From: Bacillota bacterium
GTDB taxonomy: Bacteria > Bacillota > Clostridia > Acetivibrionales > DTU013
Reading direction: 5' to 3'
Assembly: GCA_023439545.1 (NCBI GenBank)
Contig: JAEXNT010000071.1
Coordinates: 1-64,000 of the forward strand
DNA length: 64,000 nt
In this document: positions 42,456 to 50,040 of the stretch, piece by piece
How positions within the stretch are numbered: position 1 is the stretch's first letter
Layout of the letters: every line of letters starts with the position of its first letter
Translations under genes and position numbers: made by a program
The notes under the pieces: model-generated
Databases searched by the model: none
What the model saw: the letters and a program-made list of their open reading frames with translations, nothing else
What the model was told of the DNA's origin: nothing

Positions 42456-42806
42456 ATGATTAAAAATGCAAACGAAATGGTCAGCGAACTGAAGCATGAA
42501 ATGCGCGGCGGAAAAGGTACCGTCGAGATTACTCATATTTTCAAGCAGGATGAACTGACCGGCAAGGCAAGACTGTGTGCGAGGATCACAATTAATTCGG
42601 GATGTTCCATAGGCTTGCACGAACACCTTGCTGAAGAAGAGATATTTTACATAATAAGTGGAAAAGGGTTGGTAAACGATAACGGAACTGAAAAGGAAGT
42701 TACCGCCGGCGACGCCATACTCACGGGCAACGGAGCTTCGCATTCCATCGAAAACATCGGACAGGAACCGCTGGTACTTGTAGCAGTAATACTTTTGTTA
42801 CAGTAA
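42456..42806 (+). CDS. Small cupin-domain protein
   Basis: A 116-residue single-domain cupin starting at ATG 42456 (behind GGGGTGA). The metal-box residues are present: SIGLHEHLAEEEIFYIISGKG (box 1 with two His and Glu), then GDAILTGNGASHSIEN (box 2 His). This subtype often binds Mn or Zn and is of unassigned function, with some members in sugar or oxalate metabolism. It is the only + strand gene inside the long - strand translation cluster, so it is an insertion relative to the usual gene order. Confidence 0.88.
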   Translation: MIKNANEMVSELKHEMRGGKGTVEITHIFKQDELTGKARLCARITINSGCSIGLHEHLAEEEIFYIISGKGLVNDNGTEKEVTAGDAILTGNGASHSIENIGQEPLVLVAVILLLQ

Positions 42807-42844
42807 TTCAGAGCTTGATACTTCAGGTGCTTTAGAAGTCTACG

Positions 42845-42957
42845 AGGCATTTCAAGCATTTCAAGCTTTTCAGGCTCTTCTGGCTTTTGAAGCTTGAAGC
42901 TTGAAGCTTGAAAGCTCATGAAGCCTGAAGCTAATGAAGCCTATGAAACTTTCGAAG
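42845..42957. repeat. Short tandem repeats (TTGAAGC family) between convergent genes
   Basis: TTGAAGC occurs three times head to tail at 42887-42907, followed by degenerate copies (TTGAAAGC, GAAGCCT) to about 42957. The complementary motif TTTCAAGC repeats upstream near 42850-42870, so the segment can fold into a long hairpin. It lies between the convergent cupin and coiled-coil genes, and may act as a bidirectional terminator. Confidence 0.5.
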
Positions 42958-43567
42958 CCTTTGCTTCACCTGAGGCAAGGGCTTCCATTGTTTTGCGGAT
43001 ACCTGAAACACTTATATCCGCCGGACACACTTCCGGTATGGTAGGCAAAAGATATTTCAAATCGGAAACTATCACATTCTGCTGAGTAAGCAAATCTTCA
43101 TATTCAATATAATTTTCGCCTGACCGTGCCAGGCTTTCAGCCCTGGTCTCAAGAAGATGTCCCAGCGCGGCCAGCTTTTCTTTCACGAAACGGTTATCGA
43201 TCGTTATCCCGGTTATTTCACTGTTCAATAATGATATTTTCTTATAAAGCCGCTTTTTTCTAATAAAAAAAGATACAGGAAAGGTTATCAGAGCCGACTT
43301 CTTTTCGTCTTTAATAAATTCGTACCATGAGTTTATAGAGGTTGTTATCTCCTTATTTATTTCCCTGATTCTGTCGAGGTTTTCATGGTATTTTTCGATT
43401 ATGGACTGGAGTTCTTCCTTCCTCTCGCTAAACGCCTGATCGTAAAAGTCTCCGGATGTGTTTTCGGCGTCGGACGCTGCCTTATCCAGCTGCAGATATA
43501 GCCTGTCCAGCTCCCGCAGCAGCGCCAGTGCGAATTCTTTTCGTCTTTCCATGATCTCAGTGCTCAT
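42941..43567 (-). CDS. Coiled-coil hypothetical protein
   Basis: A 208-residue protein of unknown family. Start ATG 43567 follows AAGGAAGG, right after the stop of the upstream SH3-domain gene, so the pair is coupled. Predicted to be mostly helical: heptad-like stretches at about 8-75 (LRELDRLYLQLDKAASDAEN, KYHENLDRIREINKEI) and 120-175. A short hydrophobic patch (ALITFPVSFFI) lies mid-protein but looks too short for a firm membrane call. It may work with the upstream protein. Confidence 0.7.
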   Translation of the reverse strand: MSTEIMERRKEFALALLRELDRLYLQLDKAASDAENTSGDFYDQAFSERKEELQSIIEKYHENLDRIREINKEITTSINSWYEFIKDEKKSALITFPVSFFIRKKRLYKKISLLNSEITGITIDNRFVKEKLAALGHLLETRAESLARSGENYIEYEDLLTQQNVIVSDLKYLLPTIPEVCPADISVSGIRKTMEALASGEAKASKVS

Positions 43568-43572
43568 TGATC

Positions 43573-44994
43573 TCAGCCTTCCTTTTCCTTCAGATAACGC
43601 GATGAAACCCAACCTGTCCTGCCATCTGCCGCCTTGACGTAGTACCACAGGATCCCCGATTTATCCTTCTCCCGTTTCTCAAGAAACACGACCGTGCTGC
43701 CGAATTCGAGCGGAACATTTCCCATCTTATCTGAATCGGGATTTGGAGAAACTCTTATATTCAATCCGTTTTTTGCACTAACGGTATAAATCGGACCCTT
43801 GGGTAGGTTGTCGGAATCACTGTTTGCTAAAGCTTGATCGGAGTCTGCTTCCCGCACGCTTCTCTTTTTGCTCCATTCATCCATTCCCATCAGCCTGTTG
43901 AAACTATCGGAAAGATACGATGAGCATACTTCCAGCTTTTGAAGCGCAAGAGTCTGGCTTGTTTTCAGGTCCAATCTGAAGTATTTGGTAGTTAAAGCCC
44001 TTCCATAATCGGTATTTGCCAATAGCAGGTATGCTGCAAACAGCATTGTAAATGTAATTAGCTTGTGCCGCCTGATGAACCTGATTGGGAAAAACAAGCC
44101 GTAAAACAATTGGAATGCCCCCTTCTTTACATGGGTAAAGAAACTTTGTTTTTTGTACAATGCTTTCCGCAGGCTGTAATAACTGTCAGCGGGAGGATAC
44201 TGCCCGGCACGAAGGTTATCAGAGATTGGAGTATGGCTTTCCGGTATTGCATGACGATTGCCCTGTTTAGCCAACAGTTTTCTCTGCTTGGCCCGCATTT
44301 TACTCTGCCTTGTCTGCAGTTTTGCCGACTTGGTCCGCAGTTTTCCCGGCTCTGTTGACGTACGGCTTTTTATTTGCTTATCTTTCTTCCGTTCAGATAA
44401 GTTAGTAATAAAATTTTTAAGAAGCCTGCCTGTTACCGCCGGAACAGACAAGATCGAATTTTTTAAGTTCGAGGCAGCAGATGCTACAAAGACTTTCAGC
44501 CACGGCCCGAAATCAAATCCGGACTCGAAATAGACGTCGCGTTCAAGTACAACATCTTCTTTATCAAGGTTAAAAGCTGAATATGACGTACTTAAGCCGA
44601 AATTGAAATTCACAGCTCCCGGTGCTTTATCCGAAATTACGGGAAAAAGCTCGTCATAACGCTCTGAGCCATTCGATTCTGAGCCATAATAACTGTCCAT
44701 GAATAGAAAGTCATTCCTGCCTTTAAGTAGGGATTTAATAGTCCATCCACATATATACTTGTTCCCCGGTGTTTCGGCAGGGTTGTCATGTAGGTCCTTC
44801 AAGGTATAAACAGCTTCCTTGGGGGCGAGCTCCCGAAGGCGCAGTATGGCAAGCCTGCGTATGAATTCGTCGGAGTTCTGCAGATAATAATCCAGTTCTT
44901 TGATAGTTTTCAGTTTTTGAATCGTCTTTTCGGTTTCCCTCTCCATGCAATACCATTCAGGTACCGGATAGGGCCGGAGTTCGGTCGCAGGCAA
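43573..44994 (-). CDS. Membrane protein with C-terminal bacterial SH3 domain and basic heptad repeats
   Basis: No named family. It starts at TTG 44994 behind GAGGTGAG (473 residues). Residues about 20-75 look HEAT-like (YYLQNSDEFIRRLAILRLRE). Residues about 215-250 contain four 7-residue basic repeats (GKLRTKS, AKLQTRQ, SKMRAKQ, RKLLAKQ). One membrane helix lies near 318-338 (KLITFTMLFAAYLLLA). The C-terminus is a bacterial SH3 domain (KNGLNIRVSPNPDSDKMG, then LWYYVKAADGRTGWVSSRYL), which usually binds cell wall. The order suggests a cytoplasmic N-part and an extracytoplasmic SH3. It lies between trmD and rplS, an unusual place. Confidence 0.75.
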   Translation of the reverse strand: MPATELRPYPVPEWYCMERETEKTIQKLKTIKELDYYLQNSDEFIRRLAILRLRELAPKEAVYTLKDLHDNPAETPGNKYICGWTIKSLLKGRNDFLFMDSYYGSESNGSERYDELFPVISDKAPGAVNFNFGLSTSYSAFNLDKEDVVLERDVYFESGFDFGPWLKVFVASAASNLKNSILSVPAVTGRLLKNFITNLSERKKDKQIKSRTSTEPGKLRTKSAKLQTRQSKMRAKQRKLLAKQGNRHAIPESHTPISDNLRAGQYPPADSYYSLRKALYKKQSFFTHVKKGAFQLFYGLFFPIRFIRRHKLITFTMLFAAYLLLANTDYGRALTTKYFRLDLKTSQTLALQKLEVCSSYLSDSFNRLMGMDEWSKKRSVREADSDQALANSDSDNLPKGPIYTVSAKNGLNIRVSPNPDSDKMGNVPLEFGSTVVFLEKREKDKSGILWYYVKAADGRTGWVSSRYLKEKEG

Positions 44995-45205
44995 CTATGT
45001 CTCACCTCACATACCACGCAGCGTTATATTCCCTAAATATATGATAGCATGGATATGAGACTTGATATGTAGTATATGAATCCCGAAATCAGTGGGATGC
45101 TGGAATCATTTTTTTCATAGTAAATTTGGTCTATTTACGATTATGTTCGTCCGGTCAATGACCGGCATTGCGTCCAGCCGGTCGTGGATATTTGAATTCG
45201 CTGCT

Positions 45206-45241
45206 GAAAGGCGGAATTGAACAAAATTTTCATCCCGCCTA
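45206..45241 (-). terminator. Hairpin overlapping the trmD stop
   Basis: On the - strand AGGCGG...CCGCCT arms with inner GAA/TTC pairing enclose an A/T loop and are followed by TTTC. The hairpin covers the trmD stop codon. It may end the ylxM-trmD transcript, leaving the downstream SH3 gene separate. Confidence 0.5.
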
Positions 45242-45988
45242 TTCAGGTTTATTCTCTTCCTCGGCGTCCCTGGCCAGCAGCTTTTTATCAGCGGCTGTCA
45301 GTTCAAGCTTTTCAAACAGATCCGGGCGCTTTGCTTTTGTGCGTTTCAACGCCTGTAATCTTCTCCAGGCGTTAATGTTGGCATGATGTCCTGACAGCAG
45401 TATGTCTGGCACTTTTCTGCCCATGAATTCATACGGACGGGTATACTGCGGATATTCAAGCACGCCGTCCTTATGCGATTCATCGCCGTAGGATTCTTCG
45501 TTCGACAGAACTCCCGGTATTGCTCTGCTGACTGCGTCTATGAGTACCATTGCAGGTATCTCTCCTCCGGTAAGTACATAATCTCCTATCGAAATCTCCT
45601 CGTCGACAAGCTCCTCGAGGATCCTTTCATCGACGCCTTCGTAATGTCCGCACAGTAGTACGATGTGTTCGTTTTCCGCAAGCTTCTCGACAAGTTGCTG
45701 ATCCAGGAGCTTCCCCTGCGGGCTCATATATATAAAGTGAGGCTTGTAATCGAGATTTTCAGTAATAGACTTATAAGCGTCATAGATGGGCTGCGCAAAC
45801 ATGACCAATCCATTTCCGCCGCCGTATGGGTAATCGTCGGTCTTTTTATGCTTGTCCAAAGTGAAATCGCGTATGTTGTGCGCTTTTACCGAGATTATGC
45901 CATTTTCCTGCGCGCGCCCTATTATACTGCTTCCAAGCACCGCGTCGAATATTGCGGGGAAAATGGTTAGAATATCAAACTTCATCAT
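45239..45988 (-). CDS. trmD: tRNA (guanine-37-N1)-methyltransferase
   Basis: Methylates G37 next to the anticodon to prevent frameshifting, using S-adenosylmethionine bound in a trefoil knot. The 249-residue protein shows FDILTIFPAIFDAVLGSSII, DDYPYGGGNGLVMFAQP, LLCGHYEGVDERI and SIGDYVLTGGEIPAM. It overlaps rimM by 14 nt; ATG at 45988 or 45985 both follow GGAAGGA. Confidence 0.97.
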   Translation of the reverse strand: MMKFDILTIFPAIFDAVLGSSIIGRAQENGIISVKAHNIRDFTLDKHKKTDDYPYGGGNGLVMFAQPIYDAYKSITENLDYKPHFIYMSPQGKLLDQQLVEKLAENEHIVLLCGHYEGVDERILEELVDEEISIGDYVLTGGEIPAMVLIDAVSRAIPGVLSNEESYGDESHKDGVLEYPQYTRPYEFMGRKVPDILLSGHHANINAWRRLQALKRTKAKRPDLFEKLELTAADKKLLARDAEEENKPE

Positions 45989-46493
45989 CTAACAATCCTT
46001 TCGGAAGCGTTACGTCAATCCTCTGATTTTCGATCGAGATACCGCGCACCACACTTTTCAACGCAGGTATCAGTATCTCCTTCCCTGCCTCGTCTTTCAC
46101 CTGATAGACGTCGTTGCTGCCTGTTTGGAGCACATAGTCCACCTTGCCCAGAAGCGTTCCTTTCTCATCGAAAACGCTCAAGCCAAGCAAGTCACATATA
46201 AAATATGCATCCTCCGGTAGCCTGACTGCATGCTCCCTGTCGACCAGAACAAAGCTGTCCCTGTATTTTTCCGCTGTTTCAACGGTATCGATGCCGGACA
46301 ATTTAAGTACGACAGAATTTTTTACGTATTTAACTCCAAGTATATCGTGTCTGACCATGGAACCACCCTTTTCAACAAACACCCATTCAAGGTCTTCAAA
46401 CCTTCTGGGATCGTCGGTCAGCGGTATAAGCTTGACTTCGCCGTGTACTCCGTGTATATTCACGATTTTTCCTATCTGCAGATACTCATGCAT
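45975..46493 (-). CDS. rimM: Ribosome maturation factor RimM
   Basis: Assists 30S head assembly by binding protein S19. The 172-residue protein begins YLQIGKIVNIHGVHGEVKLI and contains the PRC-barrel domain (YFICDLLGLSVFDEKGTLLG, then SNDVYQVKDEAGKEILIPAL). It sits in the usual place between khpA and trmD, and its 3' end overlaps trmD. Confidence 0.95.
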   Translation of the reverse strand: MHEYLQIGKIVNIHGVHGEVKLIPLTDDPRRFEDLEWVFVEKGGSMVRHDILGVKYVKNSVVLKLSGIDTVETAEKYRDSFVLVDREHAVRLPEDAYFICDLLGLSVFDEKGTLLGKVDYVLQTGSNDVYQVKDEAGKEILIPALKSVVRGISIENQRIDVTLPKGLLDDEV

Positions 46494-46527
46494 AAGCTAG
46501 CTCCAACATAATAAGTTTAATTAAACA

Positions 46528-46558
46528 AGTAAAAGGTGTTGCAAAAACACCTTTTACT
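46528..46558 (-). promoter_or_regulatory. 13-bp hairpin spanning the khpA stop codon
   Basis: AGTAAAAGGTGTT and AACACCTTTTACT are perfect complements around a 5-nt loop; the khpA stop codon lies inside one arm. On the - strand it is followed by TGTTTAATT, a weak U-tract. It may attenuate or process the mRNA between khpA and rimM. Confidence 0.6.
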
Positions 46559-46784
46559 GTACGATCTCCACTACAACTCTCACATTTTCCTTGATAGCTG
46601 CAGCTTTTATTACAGTTCTGATTGCTTTCGCAATTCTTCCCTGTTTGCCTATTACCTTACCCATATCCTCTTTGGCAACTCTCAATTCGAGGACAATGGT
46701 CTTATCGCTTTCCACTTCGTTGATGGTTACTTCATCAGGATAATCAACAAGAGATTTTGCGATAGTTTCAAGAAGTTCTTTCAT
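46554..46784 (-). CDS. khpA: KH-domain RNA-binding protein
   Basis: A 76-residue protein consisting of one KH domain with the RNA-binding loop VIGKQGRIAKAIRTVIKAA (GKQG as the GxxG). KhpA (YlqC) binds small RNAs and mRNAs with KhpB in Firmicutes and affects cell-size control. It has its conserved place between rpsP and rimM. GGGAGGT precedes the ATG. Confidence 0.95.
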   Translation of the reverse strand: MKELLETIAKSLVDYPDEVTINEVESDKTIVLELRVAKEDMGKVIGKQGRIAKAIRTVIKAAAIKENVRVVVEIVQ

Positions 46785-46833
46785 ATTAAACTACCTCCCT
46801 TGCATAGCAGGGTAAAACAGTGCTTCTCCAGAA

Positions 46834-47079
46834 TTACTGAATAACACCGTTCTTTTTCAGCAGAGCCTTTACCGTATCCGTAGGCTGTGCGCCGTTTTTG
46901 ATCCACTGTGCCGCCTTTTCATTGTCGATTTTCACTTCTGCGGGATCAGCCAACGGATTGTAAGTACCCAGTTCCTCGATAAACCTACCGTCGCGCGGAT
47001 ATCTCGAATCTGCAACTACCACCCTGTAAAAAGGATTCTTTTTTGCGCCGATTCTTTTAAGTCTGATCTTAACTGCCAT
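46834..47079 (-). CDS. rpsP: 30S ribosomal protein S16
   Basis: An 81-residue ribosomal protein starting MAVKIRLKRIGAKKNPFYRV, the universal S16 N-terminus; RDGRFIEELGTYNPL follows. ATG 47079 is preceded by GAGGAGGTG, so the three-codon upstream extension is rejected. Confidence 0.98.
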   Translation of the reverse strand: MAVKIRLKRIGAKKNPFYRVVVADSRYPRDGRFIEELGTYNPLADPAEVKIDNEKAAQWIKNGAQPTDTVKALLKKNGVIQ

Positions 47080-47115
47080 GTGTGTCACCTCCTCTCAGTA
47101 TTTGTATTGTAGCGT

Positions 47116-48459
47116 TTAGAACGGCAACCGCATTTTTCCGAGGCCTTTGCCGCCTTTTCTGCCCATATCAGAAACCATTTTCATCATTTTCTTCATTTCT
47201 TCGAACTGCTTCAGGAGGCTGTTCACTTCCTGGACAGTAGTGCCGCTGCCGGCTGCGATCCTTTTTCTGCGGCTTCCGTTCAATATTCCAGGGTCGCGAC
47301 GCTCTTTAGCAGTCATCGACTTGATTATCGCTTCGACATGGCCCATTTTTTTCTCATCGACTTCAACGTTCTGAAGCGCCTTTGTGTTCATGCCAGGAAG
47401 CATTCCGAGCACCTGGTTCAGAGGCCCCATTTTCTTTACCTGCTGCATCTGGTCGAGAAAATCGTCAAGCGTGAACTGTTGGGATCTGAGCTTCTTTTCC
47501 ATTTCCAGGGCCTTCTTTTCGTCGAAAGCCTCCTGCGCCTTTTCTATGAGGCTCAGTACGTCTCCCATGCCCAGTATCCTCGACGCCATTCTGTCCGGGA
47601 AAAACGGTTCGAGATCGCTCAGCTTTTCGCCCATTCCGGCAAACTTTATCGGTTTTCCCGTAACCGCTTTTACCGAAAGCGCCGCGCCGCCCCTTGTATC
47701 GCCGTCTAGCTTTGTAAGAATAAGTCCGTTGACGCCAAGCTTCTCATTGAAGCTCTCTGCGACATTTACCGCATCCTGGCCGGTCATTGAATCAATGACG
47801 AGCAGTATTTCCTGCGGGTGAACGTTATTCTTGATCCTGTCGAGCTCATCCATCAGCTCCTCGTTGATGTGGAGCCTTCCGGCAGTATCTATGATTACAA
47901 GGTCGTACAGCTTCTGGTTTGCATGCTCGAGAGCTTTTTTTGCGATGTAAACGGGATCCGTATTTCCTTCTATTGCGAAAACCGGGACATTCAACTGGCC
48001 CCCAACGACTTGCAGCTGCTTAACCGCAGCAGGCCTGTAGACGTCGCATGCGACGAGCAGCGGGCTTTTACCCTGTTTTCTGAGGAGACTTGCCAGCTTG
48101 CCGGAGGTTGTCGTTTTGCCCGAGCCCTGGAGACCGACCATCATGTAGACCGTCGGCGGTTTATTCGCGTAAGTGAGTTTTGCGGGCTCCCTGCCCATCA
48201 GTTCGATAAGCTCTTCATTAACAATCTTGATTACCTGCTGGCCCGGAGTGAGGCTTTCGAGTACATCCTGTCCGACTGCCCTCTCCGAAACCTTGTTTAT
48301 AAAGTCCTTAACCACCTTGAAATTGACGTCGGCCTCAAGCAGCGCAAGCTTTATCTCACGCATCATGTCCTTGACGTCTTTTTCGGTAACCCTTCCCTTG
48401 CCGCGGAACTTGTTTAACGTTTCCTGAAGCTTTCCGGACAATCCTTCGAAAAGAGCCAT
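47116..48459 (-). CDS. ffh: Signal recognition particle protein Ffh
   Basis: The GTPase of the SRP that, with 4.5S/6S RNA, captures signal sequences and docks on FtsY. It has 447 residues. N domain, then G domain with VGLQGSGKTTTSGKLA (P-loop), DTAGRLHINEELMDEL and TKLDGDTRGGAALSV; the C-terminal methionine-rich M domain includes FLDQMQQVKKMGPLNQVLGM and GSGTTVQEVNSLLKQFEEMK. It lies 3 bases after ylxM. Confidence 0.98.
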   Translation of the reverse strand: MALFEGLSGKLQETLNKFRGKGRVTEKDVKDMMREIKLALLEADVNFKVVKDFINKVSERAVGQDVLESLTPGQQVIKIVNEELIELMGREPAKLTYANKPPTVYMMVGLQGSGKTTTSGKLASLLRKQGKSPLLVACDVYRPAAVKQLQVVGGQLNVPVFAIEGNTDPVYIAKKALEHANQKLYDLVIIDTAGRLHINEELMDELDRIKNNVHPQEILLVIDSMTGQDAVNVAESFNEKLGVNGLILTKLDGDTRGGAALSVKAVTGKPIKFAGMGEKLSDLEPFFPDRMASRILGMGDVLSLIEKAQEAFDEKKALEMEKKLRSQQFTLDDFLDQMQQVKKMGPLNQVLGMLPGMNTKALQNVEVDEKKMGHVEAIIKSMTAKERRDPGILNGSRRKRIAAGSGTTVQEVNSLLKQFEEMKKMMKMVSDMGRKGGKGLGKMRLPF

Positions 48460-48462
48460 ATA

Positions 48463-48816
48463 TTAATCCTCCGCTATACTTCTGATCTCTTGCTTGGCCA
48501 GGTCGAGACTTTTTTTGTCCCTGTCGGATAACCTTGAATTATCAATATCCTCCAGAAGTCTCATTATTCCCGACGCTTTTTCCTTCTGTTTTCCAAACCT
48601 GCTCACAAGGCCCAGCTTTTCTTCCATATCGTAAAGTGCGGCCTTGCCTCTTTTTATATTATCATATACTCCCTGTCTGCTGATATTCAACTCTTCTGCG
48701 ATTTCACCGAACGAATAGTCGCCGTTGTAATGCAGGTCAAGAATTTCATATTGCCTTTTGGTGATCAACTGCCCGTAGAAATCAAGCAGCAGACCGATCG
48801 TATATATCTCATCCAT
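48463..48816 (-). CDS. ylxM: YlxM, SRP-associated helix-turn-helix protein
   Basis: A 117-residue sigma-70 region-4-like helix-turn-helix protein (FGEIAEELNISRQGVYDNIK) that accompanies ffh in Firmicutes and modulates SRP-FtsY GTP turnover in streptococci. ATG 48816 is favoured; a TTG at 48828 lies too close to the AGCAGGG site. First gene of the operon. Confidence 0.93.
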   Translation of the reverse strand: MDEIYTIGLLLDFYGQLITKRQYEILDLHYNGDYSFGEIAEELNISRQGVYDNIKRGKAALYDMEEKLGLVSRFGKQKEKASGIMRLLEDIDNSRLSDRDKKSLDLAKQEIRSIAED

Positions 48817-48851
48817 AATTGCAGACAACCCTGCTTTCTTTTAAACCACAG

Positions 48852-48907
48852 GTGTAAAGCAAAATTACTTTACACTTTATTCTAGTGTAAGCAGGGCAGA
48901 TTGTCAA
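48852..48907 (-). promoter_or_regulatory. Sigma-A promoter of the ylxM-ffh operon with an 8-bp inverted repeat at the start site
   Basis: On the - strand TTGACA (48902-48907) and TAGAAT (48879-48884) are spaced by exactly 17 bases. Just downstream, GTGTAAAG (48852-48859) and CTTTACAC (48868-48875) form a perfect inverted repeat with an 8-base spacer, covering the expected +1. This could be a repressor operator or a 5' mRNA stem. Confidence 0.75.
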
Positions 48908-49096
48908 GGATTCAATTGAAATTACTTTGTAGAGTTACTTTGTAGTATACGGGAAATACAGGAGTGTCTCTTTCTATAATTTCTTTCCCTAAGATGGGCA
49001 ATTTTAGCATACAGTTTCATATATCCAAGAGATAACCTACTCTTATCGCTAGTCCACATTTATTAAGAATACGGATTACCGCTCTTCAGATTATGC

Positions 49097-49430
49097 TTAT
49101 AATATGCGTTCTTCTAACCATTTTGCAACGCCGTCATTGTCGTTAATGTCACAGATGTATTTGGCAACCGATTTAACTTCTTCGATAGCATTTTCTACTG
49201 CGACGCCAATACCGCAATTCTTTATCATTTCTAAATCATTTTTATCGTCACCGAAAGCCACAATCATATCTGCATTAATATTATAATATTCGGCGACAGC
49301 CTTAACCGCATTCCACTTTACAGCGTTACGATTAGCGAATCTATATAAATTTTCGCCAGTATAACGCAACAAGTCGAGCATTGGGGTATATAAATAACTT
49401 TTACGATAGTTCGGATAGTATAAAGATAGT
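49097..49430 (-). pseudogene. C-terminal remnant of a Cof-type HAD hydrolase
   Basis: The frame from about 49430 carries VKWNAVKAVAEYYNINADMI and VAFGDDKNDLEMIKNCGIGV, the last catalytic block (GDDxND) of Cof/YidA-type phosphatases, which are about 265 residues when complete. Only about 94-110 C-terminal residues remain; the nucleophile DxD motif is gone and a stop closes the frame upstream. It is best read as a truncated gene, although a short ATG-started ORF (49381) is present. Confidence 0.7.
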
Positions 49431-49513
49431 GAACCAACTTAACTAATTACTTTAATCGGAATCTAAATCAAATAATTGACCTGTTTAAGCATAATACAGC
49501 AGTTTTAGCTATA

Positions 49514-49975
49514 TTATAATGCTCGGTTAATAAGCAGAGATATTACTGTAAGTGCAATCATGAAAACAAATAAAATCCAGTAAGATATTTTTCGTGAAAA
49601 TGACCAGAAATCGGTTGGGGTTATGTCGTCGGCATTAGCATACACACTTATCCGCAGCTTATTAATCTCCCATATAACTTTAGGATATCTGGCTACAATT
49701 CCTCCGATTATTGCTAATATTGCCGCAATAACACCGATTAACGGCTGAGCGGAAAAGATTAAGCATACCAATAGAATAAAAGGTGAAAGCGAGAAAAACA
49801 CCAACCCTATCATTTTATCGATGTATGAAGCTGTTAAAGTGTCACTTCTGTCGGACATTCGATTTAACATGTATGATAATTCCTCATCGCTCATTTTAGG
49901 TTTCAGAACAGCTCCGCATCCCATGCAACTTTTTGCGTTGTCGTCGTTTTTGTATCCACATGAATCACAAATCAT
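49514..49975 (-). CDS. Zinc-ribbon membrane protein
   Basis: A 153-residue protein with an N-terminal zinc ribbon (MICDSCGYKNDDNAKSCMGC: two CxxC pairs) followed by three or four membrane helices (GLVFFSLSPFILLVCLIF; IGVIAAILAIIGGIVA; YWILFVFMIALTVISLLI). ATG 49975 follows GGTGA. Family function is unknown; it is a common type in Clostridia. AT-rich compared with neighbours. Confidence 0.75.
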   Translation of the reverse strand: MICDSCGYKNDDNAKSCMGCGAVLKPKMSDEELSYMLNRMSDRSDTLTASYIDKMIGLVFFSLSPFILLVCLIFSAQPLIGVIAAILAIIGGIVARYPKVIWEINKLRISVYANADDITPTDFWSFSRKISYWILFVFMIALTVISLLINRAL

Positions 49976-50040
49976 AATGATCACCAAATTCTATAAAATA
50001 GGTAATATATTCTTAAATCTTAACAATCCTTCAGATCACA

